Shown: positions 18,758-26,909 of the stretch, piece by piece
Layout: each line of letters begins with the position of its first letter
Numbering within the stretch: the first letter of the stretch is position 1
Assembly: GCA_963781785.1 (NCBI GenBank)
Contig: CAWAHD010000001.1
Location: 2,549,603-2,613,602, forward strand
Source: CAWAHD01 sp963781785
GTDB lineage: Bacteria; Planctomycetota; Planctomycetia; Isosphaerales; Isosphaeraceae
Length of the DNA stretch: 64,000 nt
Reading direction: 5' to 3'
Translations under genes and position numbers: made by a program
Notes under the pieces: generated by a model
What the model saw: only the letters and a program-made list of their open reading frames with translations
What the model was told of the DNA's origin: nothing
The model's database searches: none

Positions 18758-19108
18758 TCAACCGGCGAATTCGCGCTCCCCGGCCCCGGTTGCAGCAGTC
18801 CCGCCGATGCCGGCTTCGAGTGCCGCAAGCCGGTTCCCCATTAACTCGATGCTCTGCTTCAGAGCATCCACATGCTTGTTGCTTGCACTGAAGGAACCGT
18901 CTCTCCAGAAATCGATGCCGATTTCCTGCGCCTTGTCGACCGATGCGACGATCAAGCGAAGCTGGATCGTGAGCAGCTCGATGTCCACGAGCTTGATCTT
19001 GATATCTCCCGCGATGACCAGTCCCTTGTCAAGAATCCGTTCGAGCACGTCCGCCAGAGTCGCGCTCTGGATGGAGTGAGGCAACGAGCGTGGGGAAGTC
19101 GTCGTCAT
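18758..19108 (-). CDS. gvpJ: Gas vesicle protein of the GvpA/GvpJ family
   Basis: Minor GvpA-like shell or nucleation protein. The core LADVLERILDKGLVIAGDIKI and VDIELLTIQLRLIVASVDKA follows the GvpA fold (helix, two strands, helix). The 116-residue length with a C-terminal extension (HVDALKQSIELMGNRLAALE) fits GvpJ better than GvpA. Its ATG overlaps the stop of the gene upstream (TAATG). Last gas vesicle gene before the N-ATPase operon, 254 nt away. Confidence 0.85.
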   Translation of the reverse strand: MTTTSPRSLPHSIQSATLADVLERILDKGLVIAGDIKIKLVDIELLTIQLRLIVASVDKAQEIGIDFWRDGSFSASNKHVDALKQSIELMGNRLAALEAGIGGTAATGAGEREFAG

Positions 19109-19342
19109 TACCGGTTCCTACCCTCGACCTGTCGGTTTGCGCCCGACACATGGCAAGAAGTGCGAACGTAAGCAGCGGCCGCGCGGGTTTCGCCGTAACT
19201 CTGGCCCGGCCCGCGGCAACCCATTCGCTTACCCAGGGTCATGATGCGGCGCAAATCAACGGTGCGTCCATCAAAAGAGACCTTCCGAAAAGCAGAGCCT
19301 CTCAGCGAGGATCTCACGTCGCGAGCGGTCTTGATCGTCATG
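19108..19342 (-). CDS. Small basic protein of the gas vesicle cluster, not recognised
   Basis: About 77 residues, starting MTIKTARDVRSSLRGSAFRK and containing DGRTVDLRRIMTLGKRMGC, with many arginines. No domain recognised. Overlaps at both ends (with the zinc-finger gene upstream and gvpJ downstream) argue that it is a real, co-translated gene. The second half looks low in complexity, so a frame change inside is possible. Confidence 0.5.
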
Positions 19343-19712
19343 TCGATCCCCTCTGGTGATGAACTTCGTCTTTGTGGCCTGCGGGGCGAATCACTCCTCG
19401 CCCCCGGCACCGGAGGCACGGGAGGCCGCTCGATGCCTCGAACGCCGACCCTCCGCAATCGGGACAGGTCTCGGTGGGGCCGTCGACTACCGGCACAACG
19501 CCCGCGCCGCCGCAGATGAGGCACCGGAACGTCTTGTAGCTCCCGGTGCCGCGACAGAAGGTGCAGGTGGTGCGAGGATTCGAGACCACTTTGGTGCCCG
19601 TGCCGTAACACGACCCGCACTTCGAGAGCGACGAGAGCTGATCGTAGGGATCGGTTCCTCTCCCCTTGCAAAAGGCACACACGACAAGTTCCTGGCCATT
19701 CGAGGTCGCCAT
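19338..19712 (-). CDS. Stand-alone DnaJ-type zinc-finger protein
   Basis: 124 residues with six CxxC units: CAFCKGRG, CGSCYGTG, CTFCRGTG, CLICGGAG, CPDCGG and CLRCRGRG. This is the CxxCxGxG pattern that binds zinc in DnaJ, but without J or C-terminal domains. A chaperone-like or redox-sensitive role in gas vesicle assembly is inferred only from the neighbouring gvpK and gvpJ. The last residues overlap the next gene. Confidence 0.75.
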   Translation of the reverse strand: MATSNGQELVVCAFCKGRGTDPYDQLSSLSKCGSCYGTGTKVVSNPRTTCTFCRGTGSYKTFRCLICGGAGVVPVVDGPTETCPDCGGSAFEASSGLPCLRCRGRGVIRPAGHKDEVHHQRGST

Positions 19713-19727
19713 TCTGGGATCTCCCGT

Positions 19728-20072
19728 TCAAAGAAGCTTCCCGAGCGGTCCGAGGTCAATGTTGAGATCCTCGCCGTCGAAACCGAACGTCCGCTTGAGC
19801 ACCTCGACCTGCTCCGAGAGCTGAAGAAACGTCATTCCCAGCCGTTCGACCTCGTCTTCGCTCAGAGAGCCCGATTCCATGCGGCGGATCGCCTGCCGTT
19901 CGAGCAGCTCACGCAGGAGCTCCACCAGGGTGAGGACCAGCTTGGCCAGGCCGTTCTTCACGTCGTCAGGATTGAGCGCGATGTCGGCGCGGCGCTGGAT
20001 CGAAGCGGGCAGGGCGTGCGCAACTTCCTCGAGGGCCAGTGAGTCTACCAAGGGTGCCGACGATCTGACCAT
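19728..20072 (-). CDS. gvpK: Gas vesicle protein GvpK
   Basis: 114 residues. The hallmark region NGLAKLVLTLVELLRELLERQAIRRMESGSL and the following LSEDEVERLGMTFLQL match GvpK, a minor protein needed for vesicle formation. It lies between gvpS and the zinc-finger gene in the same direction. Intact. Confidence 0.93.
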   Translation of the reverse strand: MVRSSAPLVDSLALEEVAHALPASIQRRADIALNPDDVKNGLAKLVLTLVELLRELLERQAIRRMESGSLSEDEVERLGMTFLQLSEQVEVLKRTFGFDGEDLNIDLGPLGKLL

Positions 20073-20096
20073 GGCTCATACTCCCGTCACTGCGCG

Positions 20097-20315
20097 TCAG
20101 GCCTGAGGCGCGATGCCGCTCGAACGCGCGGTCTCGACCGAGGTCAACACGAGGTTAACTCCCAGGTAAATCAGGTCGACGCCGGCGACCGAGATGAAAA
20201 CCTCGCCGACCACGACCACGCCCTTGTTCAGAACACGGTCGAGCGTCTCGCACAGCGAGACACGCTCGGTCTCTGTCAAGCCTTCGGGAAGCGCAGGCGC
20301 GAGGTTCGAGTCCAT
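20097..20315 (-). CDS. gvpS: GvpA-family protein, GvpS-like
   Basis: 72 residues from ATG 20315. The core LCETLDRVLNKGVVVVGEVF and VAGVDLIYLGVNLVLTSVET is the GvpA fold, but it is diverged from the main GvpA. Its place directly before gvpK matches GvpS in bacterial clusters. A longer in-frame start exists upstream, but it would overlap the preceding gene by 56 nt. Confidence 0.82.
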   Translation of the reverse strand: MDSNLAPALPEGLTETERVSLCETLDRVLNKGVVVVGEVFISVAGVDLIYLGVNLVLTSVETARSSGIAPQA

Positions 20316-20316
20316 C

Positions 20317-20631
20317 TCAGAGCAGCTCCTCATAGATGCTCTGGGCAAGCCGCAACTCCCCCTGTCTCTCATAATGCTCGGCCACTTCGATCAATCGCCC
20401 GGACGCTTGGTCGGCCTCCGCGCTGTCGGGGTAATCGCTCATGATCTTGCCGAAGATGAACATCGCATGTCGAATCTCGCCGGAGTAATAGAGCGCCTCG
20501 CCCATGCGGAGAAGCCGGGCCAGCGCGAAGGCATGATGCACCGGGAGCGGCTGCTCGCTGGACGTCACGCTGGTTTGCACGGTCCGCGTCGTTACCTCGA
20601 TCGTTGGAGTCTCGGAGAGTACCGTACTCAT
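20317..20631 (-). CDS. Small TPR-like helical protein
   Basis: 104 residues. Two to three helical repeats are visible: ALARLLRMGEALYYSGEIRH, AMFIFGKIMSDYPDSAEAD and VAEHYERQGELRLAQSIYEE. This is the TPR pattern. The stop lies next to the gvpS ATG. No named gas vesicle family fits. A scaffold role is inferred from context only. Confidence 0.65.
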   Translation of the reverse strand: MSTVLSETPTIEVTTRTVQTSVTSSEQPLPVHHAFALARLLRMGEALYYSGEIRHAMFIFGKIMSDYPDSAEADQASGRLIEVAEHYERQGELRLAQSIYEELL

Positions 20632-20728
20632 TGGAAGATCTTCTCCTTGGTGAAGTAGTTCGCCTCGTATTCAAGCGGCGGCAGGCGGCTGAGATGCAAT
20701 CAAAGCCGGCACCGCCTCCCCACGCTGG

Positions 20729-20758
20729 AAAAAGTGCCGGCAGCTTCCGAACGCTGCC
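20729..20758 (-). terminator. Possible terminator after gvpG
   Basis: On the minus strand GGCAGC, an 8-nt loop and GCTGCC form a 6-bp stem, followed by GGCAC and TTTTT. It lies 45 nt after the gvpG stop in the only sizeable gap between 20.1 and 23.3 kb. Confidence 0.5.
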
Positions 20759-20802
20759 CTATGCCCTCTGTGCAAAAGAACTGGAATGTCGCACAACGAG
20801 GA

Positions 20803-21063
20803 TCATGGTGGTTCATCTTGCTCCTCCTGTTGCTCTTCGCGGCTCTCGAGAACGTCGAGCCGGTCGAGTAATGCGCTCTCCCGGTCGTCGAATTCTTCGT
20901 CGGTAATGCTCCCTGCTTCCAGGAGCATGTAAAGCTCGCCGAGCTCTGTGCGGATCGCGGCGGATTCGTTGAGCATTTCCTGCACGGCCGCGTTGTGAAT
21001 CTCCCGGAAAACGGCGAGCACGCCTCGTACTGGACTCATCAGGACATTGTCGAGTATAATCAT
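20803..21063 (-). CDS. gvpG: Gas vesicle protein GvpG
   Basis: 86 residues. The family layout is present: a short hydrophobic start (ILDNVLMSPVRGVLAVFREI), HNAAVQEMLNE, then GELYMLLEAGSITDEEFD and an acidic tail. It follows a gvpL/F gene by 12 nt, the usual order. Intact. Confidence 0.92.
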   Translation of the reverse strand: MIILDNVLMSPVRGVLAVFREIHNAAVQEMLNESAAIRTELGELYMLLEAGSITDEEFDDRESALLDRLDVLESREEQQEEQDEPP

Positions 21064-21075
21064 GTGACGTCCATG

Positions 21076-21858
21076 CTAATAGGTAAGCTGTATGTCCACG
21101 AAATGGTGCGGCGGCCAGGGCCCATTGAAATCGAACGCGAAATCGTCGTCGAAAAGAGCGGCGGCTTCGATCACTCCCTGCTCAAAGTCCTTTTGGCGGT
21201 CGCGGTCAACCAAGCAGGCGAGGTTTACGGCTTCGCGCTCGCTGCGCGGCTCGTCGACCACGAGCTCGACGCAACGCGGCTGCATCTGCATCGTGATCTT
21301 CTCCGTCACCTCGGCGCGGGCCGCGCTCAGGACGCTGTCGAATCGCCGTCCCAGTGCGATCTTCTCTTCCCGCGACGGCTCTCGGCCACCGCGGAACAGT
21401 CGGTCCCGATAGGTCTTCAGCTCGGGGTGCGTCAGCACGAAGTATTCATAGATATTCGATTTATCCCAGACGACGCGCGTACCCATTTCGACCTTGCCAC
21501 GCACCCTGCGGAGCTGGGCGGTGAACGCCGCGCGGTTGAGGCCGAGAATGCGCCGCACCGCATCTGGGCCGTCGGCGATCAGGCCAAACGACATGGGTAA
21601 GACGCTGCCGACGGCCATCAGCCGTTTGAGAACCTCATGGTGGGCCGCGACGCGTCTTCGCTCGGGACGGATGCGCCGATTGGGAATATCGCTGACGACG
21701 GCGGCGTGCCGGCCGTCACCGAGAGTGTAGACGCGTCCGCCCTCCAGACCAATCAAGCCAGTCAGATTCTGATCATCGACGTTGTCGATCACCCCGTACA
21801 CGTACCGACCCTCCGTTTCCTGCGACGTCTGATGTGGCTCGGGACGCGGCTCTGCCAT
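21076..21858 (-). CDS. gvpL: Gas vesicle protein GvpL/GvpF, copy 1
   Basis: 260 residues from ATG 21858, with another ATG 18 nt upstream. The N-terminal RYVYGVIDNVDDQNLTGLIG, central VLPMSFGLIADGPDAVRRIL and C-terminal FDFNGPWPPHHFVDIQLTY are the GvpL/F hallmarks. These proteins act in nucleation and assembly of the vesicle shell. It is one of three copies in the cluster and lies between a coiled-coil gene and gvpG. Confidence 0.93.
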   Translation of the reverse strand: MAEPRPEPHQTSQETEGRYVYGVIDNVDDQNLTGLIGLEGGRVYTLGDGRHAAVVSDIPNRRIRPERRRVAAHHEVLKRLMAVGSVLPMSFGLIADGPDAVRRILGLNRAAFTAQLRRVRGKVEMGTRVVWDKSNIYEYFVLTHPELKTYRDRLFRGGREPSREEKIALGRRFDSVLSAARAEVTEKITMQMQPRCVELVVDEPRSEREAVNLACLVDRDRQKDFEQGVIEAAALFDDDFAFDFNGPWPPHHFVDIQLTY

Positions 21859-21923
21859 CGTGCTGTGTCTCCTCATCGCTGAATCTCGAAAGGGGCCGCT
21901 GGCGTGGTATCAGTTTCAAGACG

Positions 21924-22247
21924 TCAGTACGAAATGTTCCTGCTCTTGATGCGAACCTTCGGCTCCGGCGGTTGTGGGATCGCTCCGGCCGCCGGGACGT
22001 CGTGCTGCGGGATTTCACGGCGCGTCACCCCGAGCAGGCGGGCTTCCTTGTTCGCGATCTCGGTGAGGCGATTCTGGATCTCGGCATGTCTTCGTTGCCA
22101 GCGCACGAGTTCTCGCCTTAGCATCGAGCGCTCGTTCGCCATGGCAGAGAGCTCGAGGTAAGCGCCGCCGGCGGTTCGCGCCCGACGGTTGTCCAGGAGG
22201 GCCCCCATGGTCTTGACCGACGGCAGCCCTTTACGCTCGCTTGCCAT
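21924..22247 (-). CDS. Coiled-coil protein of the gas vesicle cluster, not recognised
   Basis: 107 residues from ATG 22247, overlapping the end of gvpN by 17 nt. A long charged helix covers about residues 30-75 (RELVRWQRRHAEIQNRLTEI), followed by a proline-rich tail (PPEPKVRIKSRN). No family recognised. Overlap and strand support co-expression with gvpN. Confidence 0.6.
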   Translation of the reverse strand: MASERKGLPSVKTMGALLDNRRARTAGGAYLELSAMANERSMLRRELVRWQRRHAEIQNRLTEIANKEARLLGVTRREIPQHDVPAAGAIPQPPEPKVRIKSRNISY

Positions 22248-23238
22248 GGATCTTGCCTCCCAGAGCTTTGCGGTGGCCGTTGGTACCGCTGGCGCTTGCA
22301 CCGTTCTCTTTGCCGGCCGACGCACAGATGTTTCTGACGATCTCGTCGAGCCAGTCGGAACCGACGCGGTCGCCGTCACGAGTGATCTTGATTGTGTCGG
22401 TGCGCAATACATCGCGGCAGGTTTCGCGGAAGGCCGCGTCGCCGGGTTCGGCCCGGGCGTTGCGCAGGACCATGATCCGGGCCAGGCTGATGCACGACCG
22501 CACCGTGGGCAGGTGGTTCTGTATGCCGAGCCGGCGGAACTCCCGCACAATGTCGACGATGATGGTAGCCGAACGGTGATCCAGCCCAGACTTTGCCTTG
22601 GTGATATTGACTTCCGTCTCGCGGTCGTAGTGATCGACGCTGATCGTGATGATCCGGTCCATGAGCGCGTCCTGAGTCTTGTGCACCCCCGCATATTCCT
22701 CGGGATTGCTCGTGAAGATCATCGCGAATTCGTGATGAACGGCGATGTATCCTTCATTCATGCGGCTGACCGGCAGCTCGAGCAGACGTTCCTCCAGGAT
22801 GCTGAGGAGGACATTATTGGCCTCAGGGCGCGACCGGTTGAACTCGTCGTAGATCACGGTGAAACCGTACTTGCACGCGCTCGTGAGACGGTGGTCGACC
22901 CAGGTCTTCGTGAAGTTCTCCTCGGTTTTGACCACCGAGTGAATGAAATTGTCCACGACGCGCGACGAGCGGAAGCCAAGCTGGCCGCCGACCAAGTCGG
23001 AGCTGCCGAACTCGTCGTCGCCGTGGATCAGCAGCACTGGCCTGCCGAGCTGTGCCGCGACGTGCATCGCCAGGGTGGTTTTGCCGGTCCCCGCAGGCCC
23101 GCTGAAGTGGATCGGATACCCGGCCTTGAGATAAGAGAAGGCCCGGTTCGCCAGGCTCTGGACGATGGGGGTCTGGACAAAGTCGGACTTCTGCTTCAGC
23201 GTCAATACGGTCAGGTCGTCGTTATCCACGGCAGGCAT
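22231..23238 (-). CDS. gvpN: Gas vesicle AAA+ ATPase GvpN
   Basis: MoxR-type AAA+ ATPase that promotes vesicle enlargement. From ATG 23238 it has 335 residues. Walker A is GPAGTGKTTLAM (about residue 47), Walker B region YGFTVIYDEFNRSRPEANNV, sensor 1 FAMIFTSNPEEYAGVH. The C-terminal 40 residues are a flexible G/S/N-rich tail. It is followed by the overlapping coiled-coil gene. Confidence 0.95.
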   Translation of the reverse strand: MPAVDNDDLTVLTLKQKSDFVQTPIVQSLANRAFSYLKAGYPIHFSGPAGTGKTTLAMHVAAQLGRPVLLIHGDDEFGSSDLVGGQLGFRSSRVVDNFIHSVVKTEENFTKTWVDHRLTSACKYGFTVIYDEFNRSRPEANNVLLSILEERLLELPVSRMNEGYIAVHHEFAMIFTSNPEEYAGVHKTQDALMDRIITISVDHYDRETEVNITKAKSGLDHRSATIIVDIVREFRRLGIQNHLPTVRSCISLARIMVLRNARAEPGDAAFRETCRDVLRTDTIKITRDGDRVGSDWLDEIVRNICASAGKENGASASGTNGHRKALGGKIHGKRA

Positions 23239-23444
23239 GTCTCCTCGTGCTCGACAATCGACTGCTGACCGGGCAACAGTCGTACTGGAAACCGACAAGT
23301 CAACCACATCTCACGAAATCGAACGTTTGAGGCGTCAGACGGCAAAGCGGCGGCCGAGAGCGGGACAGGACGGCCTGAGCTCGACAGAACAACTGGCCCC
23401 AATGCCCCGGCCAGGGGCGCTGGCATCGCGCAACGGAACTCAGG

Positions 23445-23864
23445 TCAGCCCGCGTGGTGATGCGCTTTCGCCCAGGTTTTCGCCACTTGTCGCAACTCGC
23501 TCGCAAGATGGTGTTGCTCCTTCTTGCAATGCGCACGAAAGCTCGAGACGGATTTCCTCAAGTTGTGCATTTCCCGGGCGAGACTCTTTCGCAGCTCGTC
23601 GCGCATCCGTGCGATCTGCTGCTGGTAGTAACCGCGAGCGGCGGCGACCCGATCCAGACGCTCGCCGCGGTTAGCGACGAGTGCCAGTCGCTGCTGCGCG
23701 GCCATCTCACGATGCGCGTCGCCAATTTGCACCATCAATCCGCGAGCGCCCTCCAGGCATTCTTCCGTCGCGTTCTCAATGTGCCGTAGATCACTCTTTC
23801 GCTCTTTGGTGGATGCTCGCAGGTCCTCCGTGAACCTCCGCATACTTTCAACCAGGATGCCCAT
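23445..23864 (-). CDS. Coiled-coil protein between gvpA and gvpN, not recognised
   Basis: 139 residues, almost entirely helical with heptad spacing (FTEDLRASTKERKSDLRHIE, ARMRDELRKSLAREMHNLRK), and a His-rich end (AHHHAG). No domain recognised. The small coiled-coil proteins of bacterial gvp clusters (GvpQ, GvpT types) are comparable in size, but I see no diagnostic motif. Confidence 0.6.
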   Translation of the reverse strand: MGILVESMRRFTEDLRASTKERKSDLRHIENATEECLEGARGLMVQIGDAHREMAAQQRLALVANRGERLDRVAAARGYYQQQIARMRDELRKSLAREMHNLRKSVSSFRAHCKKEQHHLASELRQVAKTWAKAHHHAG

Positions 23865-23929
23865 TCGATAGTCCTCTCAAAGTAGTGTCTCGATCAGCGT
23901 ATGTTGACTCACTCTCCCGGCCAACCCCG

Positions 23930-23999
23930 ATCGCCCCTCAGAGGGTCGCGATCAGGGTCGACCGGCTGCGCCTGGTCTCCCCCCGCGGGGGAAGGGAGA
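23930..23999 (-). other. Stem-loops between gvpA and the next gene
   Basis: Two inverted repeats: GATCG...CGATC around CCCTC/GAGGG (23930-23954), and TCTCCC...GGGAGA around a CCCGCGGGGG core (23976-23999). Neither has a U-tract. In other gas vesicle clusters gvpA is expressed far above the downstream genes. A partial terminator or RNA-processing site here is inferred. Confidence 0.35.
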
Positions 24000-24151
24000 A
24001 ACCCGGCACGGGAACGCACGTGCCAGTACGTCCAGAGTTCCGTTCTTGTCCCGACGAAACCGGCCGGCCAATCATTCCCTGGCGCCCTGAGAAACGCCGA
24101 TGGCTGATGCGCGCCGGCGGAAGGAATCACCTCGGCTCGGAATCGACGGGA

Positions 24152-24370
24152 TCAGGCCGGCACCGCGGCGGACGACGTCAGGCCGATCGCCTCGGCATAC
24201 TTCAGGTACGTCTCGACCGACGCGATCACGACGCGGGCTTCGATCGACAGGAGCTCGATGCCGACCAGCGACACCTTTGCCCACGCGTCGATCACAATAC
24301 CCTTGTCCAGAATCCGGTCGACGACTTCGGCCAGACTGGAGCTGTCCGTCGACTTCATAACCTTTGCCAT
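24152..24370 (-). CDS. gvpA: Major gas vesicle shell protein GvpA
   Basis: 72 residues, the canonical length. LAEVVDRILDKGIVIDAWAK and LVGIELLSIEARVVIASVET are the near-invariant GvpA helix-strand-strand-helix core, followed by YLKYAEAIGL. Polymerises into the ribbed gas-permeable wall. It has its own long upstream region with a sigma-54 promoter (24465-24482). Confidence 0.97.
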   Translation of the reverse strand: MAKVMKSTDSSSLAEVVDRILDKGIVIDAWAKVSLVGIELLSIEARVVIASVETYLKYAEAIGLTSSAAVPA

Positions 24371-24464
24371 TGCTACGACTCCTCATTTCAAGGTTTGGGA
24401 ACTCTTGGCTCGTGGCTCACGCTGAGCCAGGGGTCCGACTGCGATCGTTTCCCGGCACCGACGA

Positions 24465-24482
24465 GATACAATTACCGTGCCA
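24465..24482 (-). promoter_or_regulatory. Sigma-54 promoter of gvpA
   Basis: On the minus strand TGGCACGGTAATTGTATC. The -24 element TGGCACG and -12 element TTGTA are separated by 4 nt, matching the TGGCACG-N4-TTGCW consensus except one base. Transcription would start near 24454, about 85 nt before the gvpA ATG. A sigma-54 activator with GAFTGA is encoded in the same cluster. Confidence 0.75.
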
Positions 24483-24604
24483 ACCGTAGACGGTCTGAGC
24501 AGAAAACGCGGAACTGGCATATCTGGTGCTCTGAACATATATAGTACGATGTGTGACGATTCTTCGTCGTCGCGCCGCGGAGCCGAACGAATGCTGCTGA
24601 CAAA

Positions 24605-24662
24605 GACCCGTGACGGGGGTCGTTTAAGGGATGACAGTGCGTGGCCAGAAACCGCGCCACGC
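24605..24662. promoter_or_regulatory. Two dyads, candidate activator-binding sites
   Basis: GACCC-N7-GGGTC at 24605-24621 and GCGTGGC-N10-GCCACGC at 24639-24662. They lie about 125-180 bp upstream of the gvpA -24 element, the normal distance for enhancer sites of NtrC-type activators. Binding by the regulator at 31363-32784 is inferred. Confidence 0.45.
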
Positions 24663-25014
24663 GATCGAAAACTCCTTGATATTCCGTAAGAAACGGCGCT
24701 GCCGGCCAGCTCAGACAGCAATTGTGATCCGCCCCCTCGATCAGACTCACGGAGCGCCCCACTGCGCCCACTTTCAGAATTCCGGAGCGGCACGGGAGCC
24801 GCGAGATCGACGAAGCCTGTGTACCGGGTTCCTGCGATTCGCCACCGATTGACTTTAGGCGATCTCGGCCCTGACTCGCGCGATATGGGAGTTGAAGCCC
24901 GACTCGGGAGTGAATTCCCTACGGCGACTTCCCGGCGATCGGACGGACCGGCGAGCACGATCGGCCACGGAATGGCGGGGCGCCCGAAGTAAAGATCAAT
25001 GGTCATCGTGTCAC

Positions 25015-25416
25015 TCAGCGGCCGGAGGCAAGCTGGATGATCCTCTTGAACTGCTCGTAGAGGAAGGGTTTCGAGAGATAGCCGATCACGAGATGGTCGG
25101 TGAGCGCATTCTGGACCGCATCGTCGTTGTTGTAATAGAAGCCGGAGACCAGGACGCACGGGAGCTGGGGGTGATCGGGTCGGATGCTCCGAACAAGCTC
25201 GAATCCGTCCATGTCGGGCAGCTTGACATCGGCGAAGAGAAGGTCGAAGCGTTGTTGTTGCAGGATGCTGACGGCCGCACGAGCGTTCTTGACCACGGTC
25301 GCCTGATGCCCCTCCATCATGATGAACCGCTCGAGCGCCCAACACATATCGTCGTCGTCGTCGACGACCAGGATGCTGATCGCATTCTTCATGGCCTTCA
25401 CGTGGTTCGGCGTCAT
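25015..25416 (-). CDS. Single-domain response regulator (CheY-like)
   Basis: 133 residues. The receiver has the acidic pair VVDDDDDM, phospho-accepting Asp in FADVKLPDMDG, Thr/Ser switch position VLVSGF and the Lys in YLSKPF. There is no output domain. It overlaps the kinase stop (ATGA), so it is co-translated with it and may act as a phosphate relay or sink for the NtrC-type regulator of the cluster. Confidence 0.88.
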   Translation of the reverse strand: MTPNHVKAMKNAISILVVDDDDDMCWALERFIMMEGHQATVVKNARAAVSILQQQRFDLLFADVKLPDMDGFELVRSIRPDHPQLPCVLVSGFYYNNDDAVQNALTDHLVIGYLSKPFLYEQFKRIIQLASGR

Positions 25417-26897
25417 GGCTGCGACTCCTCGGGGAGGCTGACGGTGATCGTGGTTCCCTGTCCTGCGACGCTTGCAATGTCGATCGTTCCCTCGTGCTGG
25501 TTGACGATTGCATAACAGATCGAAAGGCCCAGCCCGGTCCCTTTGCCGACCGGCATGGTCGTGAAGAACGGGTCGAAGACGTTGCGCAGATTGACCTCTG
25601 GAATCCCTCGGCCGTCGTCGGTCACGCGCAGGACGACGAATTCGTCGATCGGTTCGATCTCGAGGACGACTGTACCGCCGCGATCGTTCATCGCGTTGGC
25701 GGCGTTCAGGAGCAAGTTGGTCACGACTTGCTGGAGGAGGTCCTCGTTTCCAAGTACATGGACCGGGGCGGTGGGAAGGTCGGCGCGCAGGTCGATGCGC
25801 GACAGCTTGAGCTGGTTGGCCACGAGGTTCACGGCCTGCCGCACCACATCAACAATATCGAGCCGTCTCAGGACCCCGCCTCGGTCGGAGGGACGAGCAA
25901 ACCGGAGGAGGCTCTCGATGATTCCCGAGGCTCGCTGCACGTTTCGACAGATCTTGTCGGCGCACTCACGCCGTTCGCTCCTGGCGAGGCGGCCTTCGAG
26001 GAGCATCTCGCCGGCGCATGACACGACAGCGAGTGGATTCCGGATCTCGTGTGCGATGCCGCCGGCCATCACGCCTAGGGCCGCGAGCTTCTCAGAGCGG
26101 AAGAGCTGGGCTTCCAGCTTGCGGCGCTCCGTGAGATCGCGGCCCACGGCGACAAACCCCGTGATGTTCCCCTCTTCATCGCGCATCGGGGAGCAGACCC
26201 AGGAGATGGGGATCGCGGTCTCCTCGCGACTGAGCAACTCGATCTCGACCGGTTCGGTGCGTCCATCCACAGGGACTCTTTGCAGGATCGCGCTCATGTC
26301 ATGCCGGCTCGACTCGGAGCAGAGCGCGGAGATGTTCCGAAATCGCACATCCGCTTCCTCGTACCCGGTTACCCGCGCCGCGGCGGTGTTCCAGCTCACG
26401 ATCCGACCCAGCAGGTCGGTCGATATTACGAGATCGCTCGCGCTCTCGACGACGCTGGCAAGATGGCGCTCGGCCCGCCGCGCTTCCTCGCCGAGCCGGA
26501 CCAGGTCGGTCACATCTTCCATCAGAAGCATGACGTTCTCCATCCCGCCTTTCCAGCGGAACGGCAGCAGGCTGTAATAATAGATCCGGGTCGCGACGCC
26601 TGGCACACGATAGACCATATGTTCGCCGGTAATCGACTGGCCCGTCCGGAACACTTCCTCCACTTTCGACTTGAGACTCATGTGCTGGTAGAAGAACGGC
26701 GGAAATATTTCCTCAAGCCGCCGATCAACGACTTGCGTTCCGGCAACGCGGGCCTTCTGCACGAAGTTTCGGTTGGCTGACACGATCCGCAGGCTCGGGT
26801 CGACGAGCAGCACGGAAGACGGGATGCTGTCCAAAAGCATCGTGTATAGCTTCTCGAATCGGCTCACGGATCGCTCATGTGCTGGCTCGCCACCCAT
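25413..26897 (-). CDS. PAS-PAS histidine kinase, NtrB-like
   Basis: 494 residues, soluble. Two PAS domains (about 15-130 and 140-265), HisKA with phospho-His in GGIAHEIRNPL (about residue 280), and HATPase_c with N box LLLNAANAMND, G1 DDGRGIP and G2 GKGTGLGLSI. No membrane helix, so a cytoplasmic cue such as redox state or oxygen is likely. Flanked by gvpL/F and a receiver. The natural partner is the sigma-54 regulator at 31363-32784. Confidence 0.9.
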   Translation of the reverse strand: MGGEPAHERSVSRFEKLYTMLLDSIPSSVLLVDPSLRIVSANRNFVQKARVAGTQVVDRRLEEIFPPFFYQHMSLKSKVEEVFRTGQSITGEHMVYRVPGVATRIYYYSLLPFRWKGGMENVMLLMEDVTDLVRLGEEARRAERHLASVVESASDLVISTDLLGRIVSWNTAAARVTGYEEADVRFRNISALCSESSRHDMSAILQRVPVDGRTEPVEIELLSREETAIPISWVCSPMRDEEGNITGFVAVGRDLTERRKLEAQLFRSEKLAALGVMAGGIAHEIRNPLAVVSCAGEMLLEGRLARSERRECADKICRNVQRASGIIESLLRFARPSDRGGVLRRLDIVDVVRQAVNLVANQLKLSRIDLRADLPTAPVHVLGNEDLLQQVVTNLLLNAANAMNDRGGTVVLEIEPIDEFVVLRVTDDGRGIPEVNLRNVFDPFFTTMPVGKGTGLGLSICYAIVNQHEGTIDIASVAGQGTTITVSLPEESQP

Positions 26898-26909
26898 TTC
26901 GTGATCCTT

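Larger units (their letters stand above)
24371..25014. other. Regulatory intergenic region upstream of gvpA
   Basis: About 640 nt between the receiver gene and gvpA. It contains the sigma-54 promoter and two dyads. A minus-strand open frame crosses it, but codon use is not gene-like, and it runs antiparallel to nothing conserved. I see no convincing gene. Confidence 0.6.

Noticed and set aside
22189..23268. 359-codon plus-strand frame
   Set aside because: Mirror of gvpN. Its Asp/Val/Arg-rich composition is typical of antisense frames.
24383..25513. 376-codon minus-strand frame upstream of gvpA
   Set aside because: It overlaps the receiver gene in another frame and the sigma-54 regulatory region. 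Composition is Arg/Ser-rich and not protein-like.
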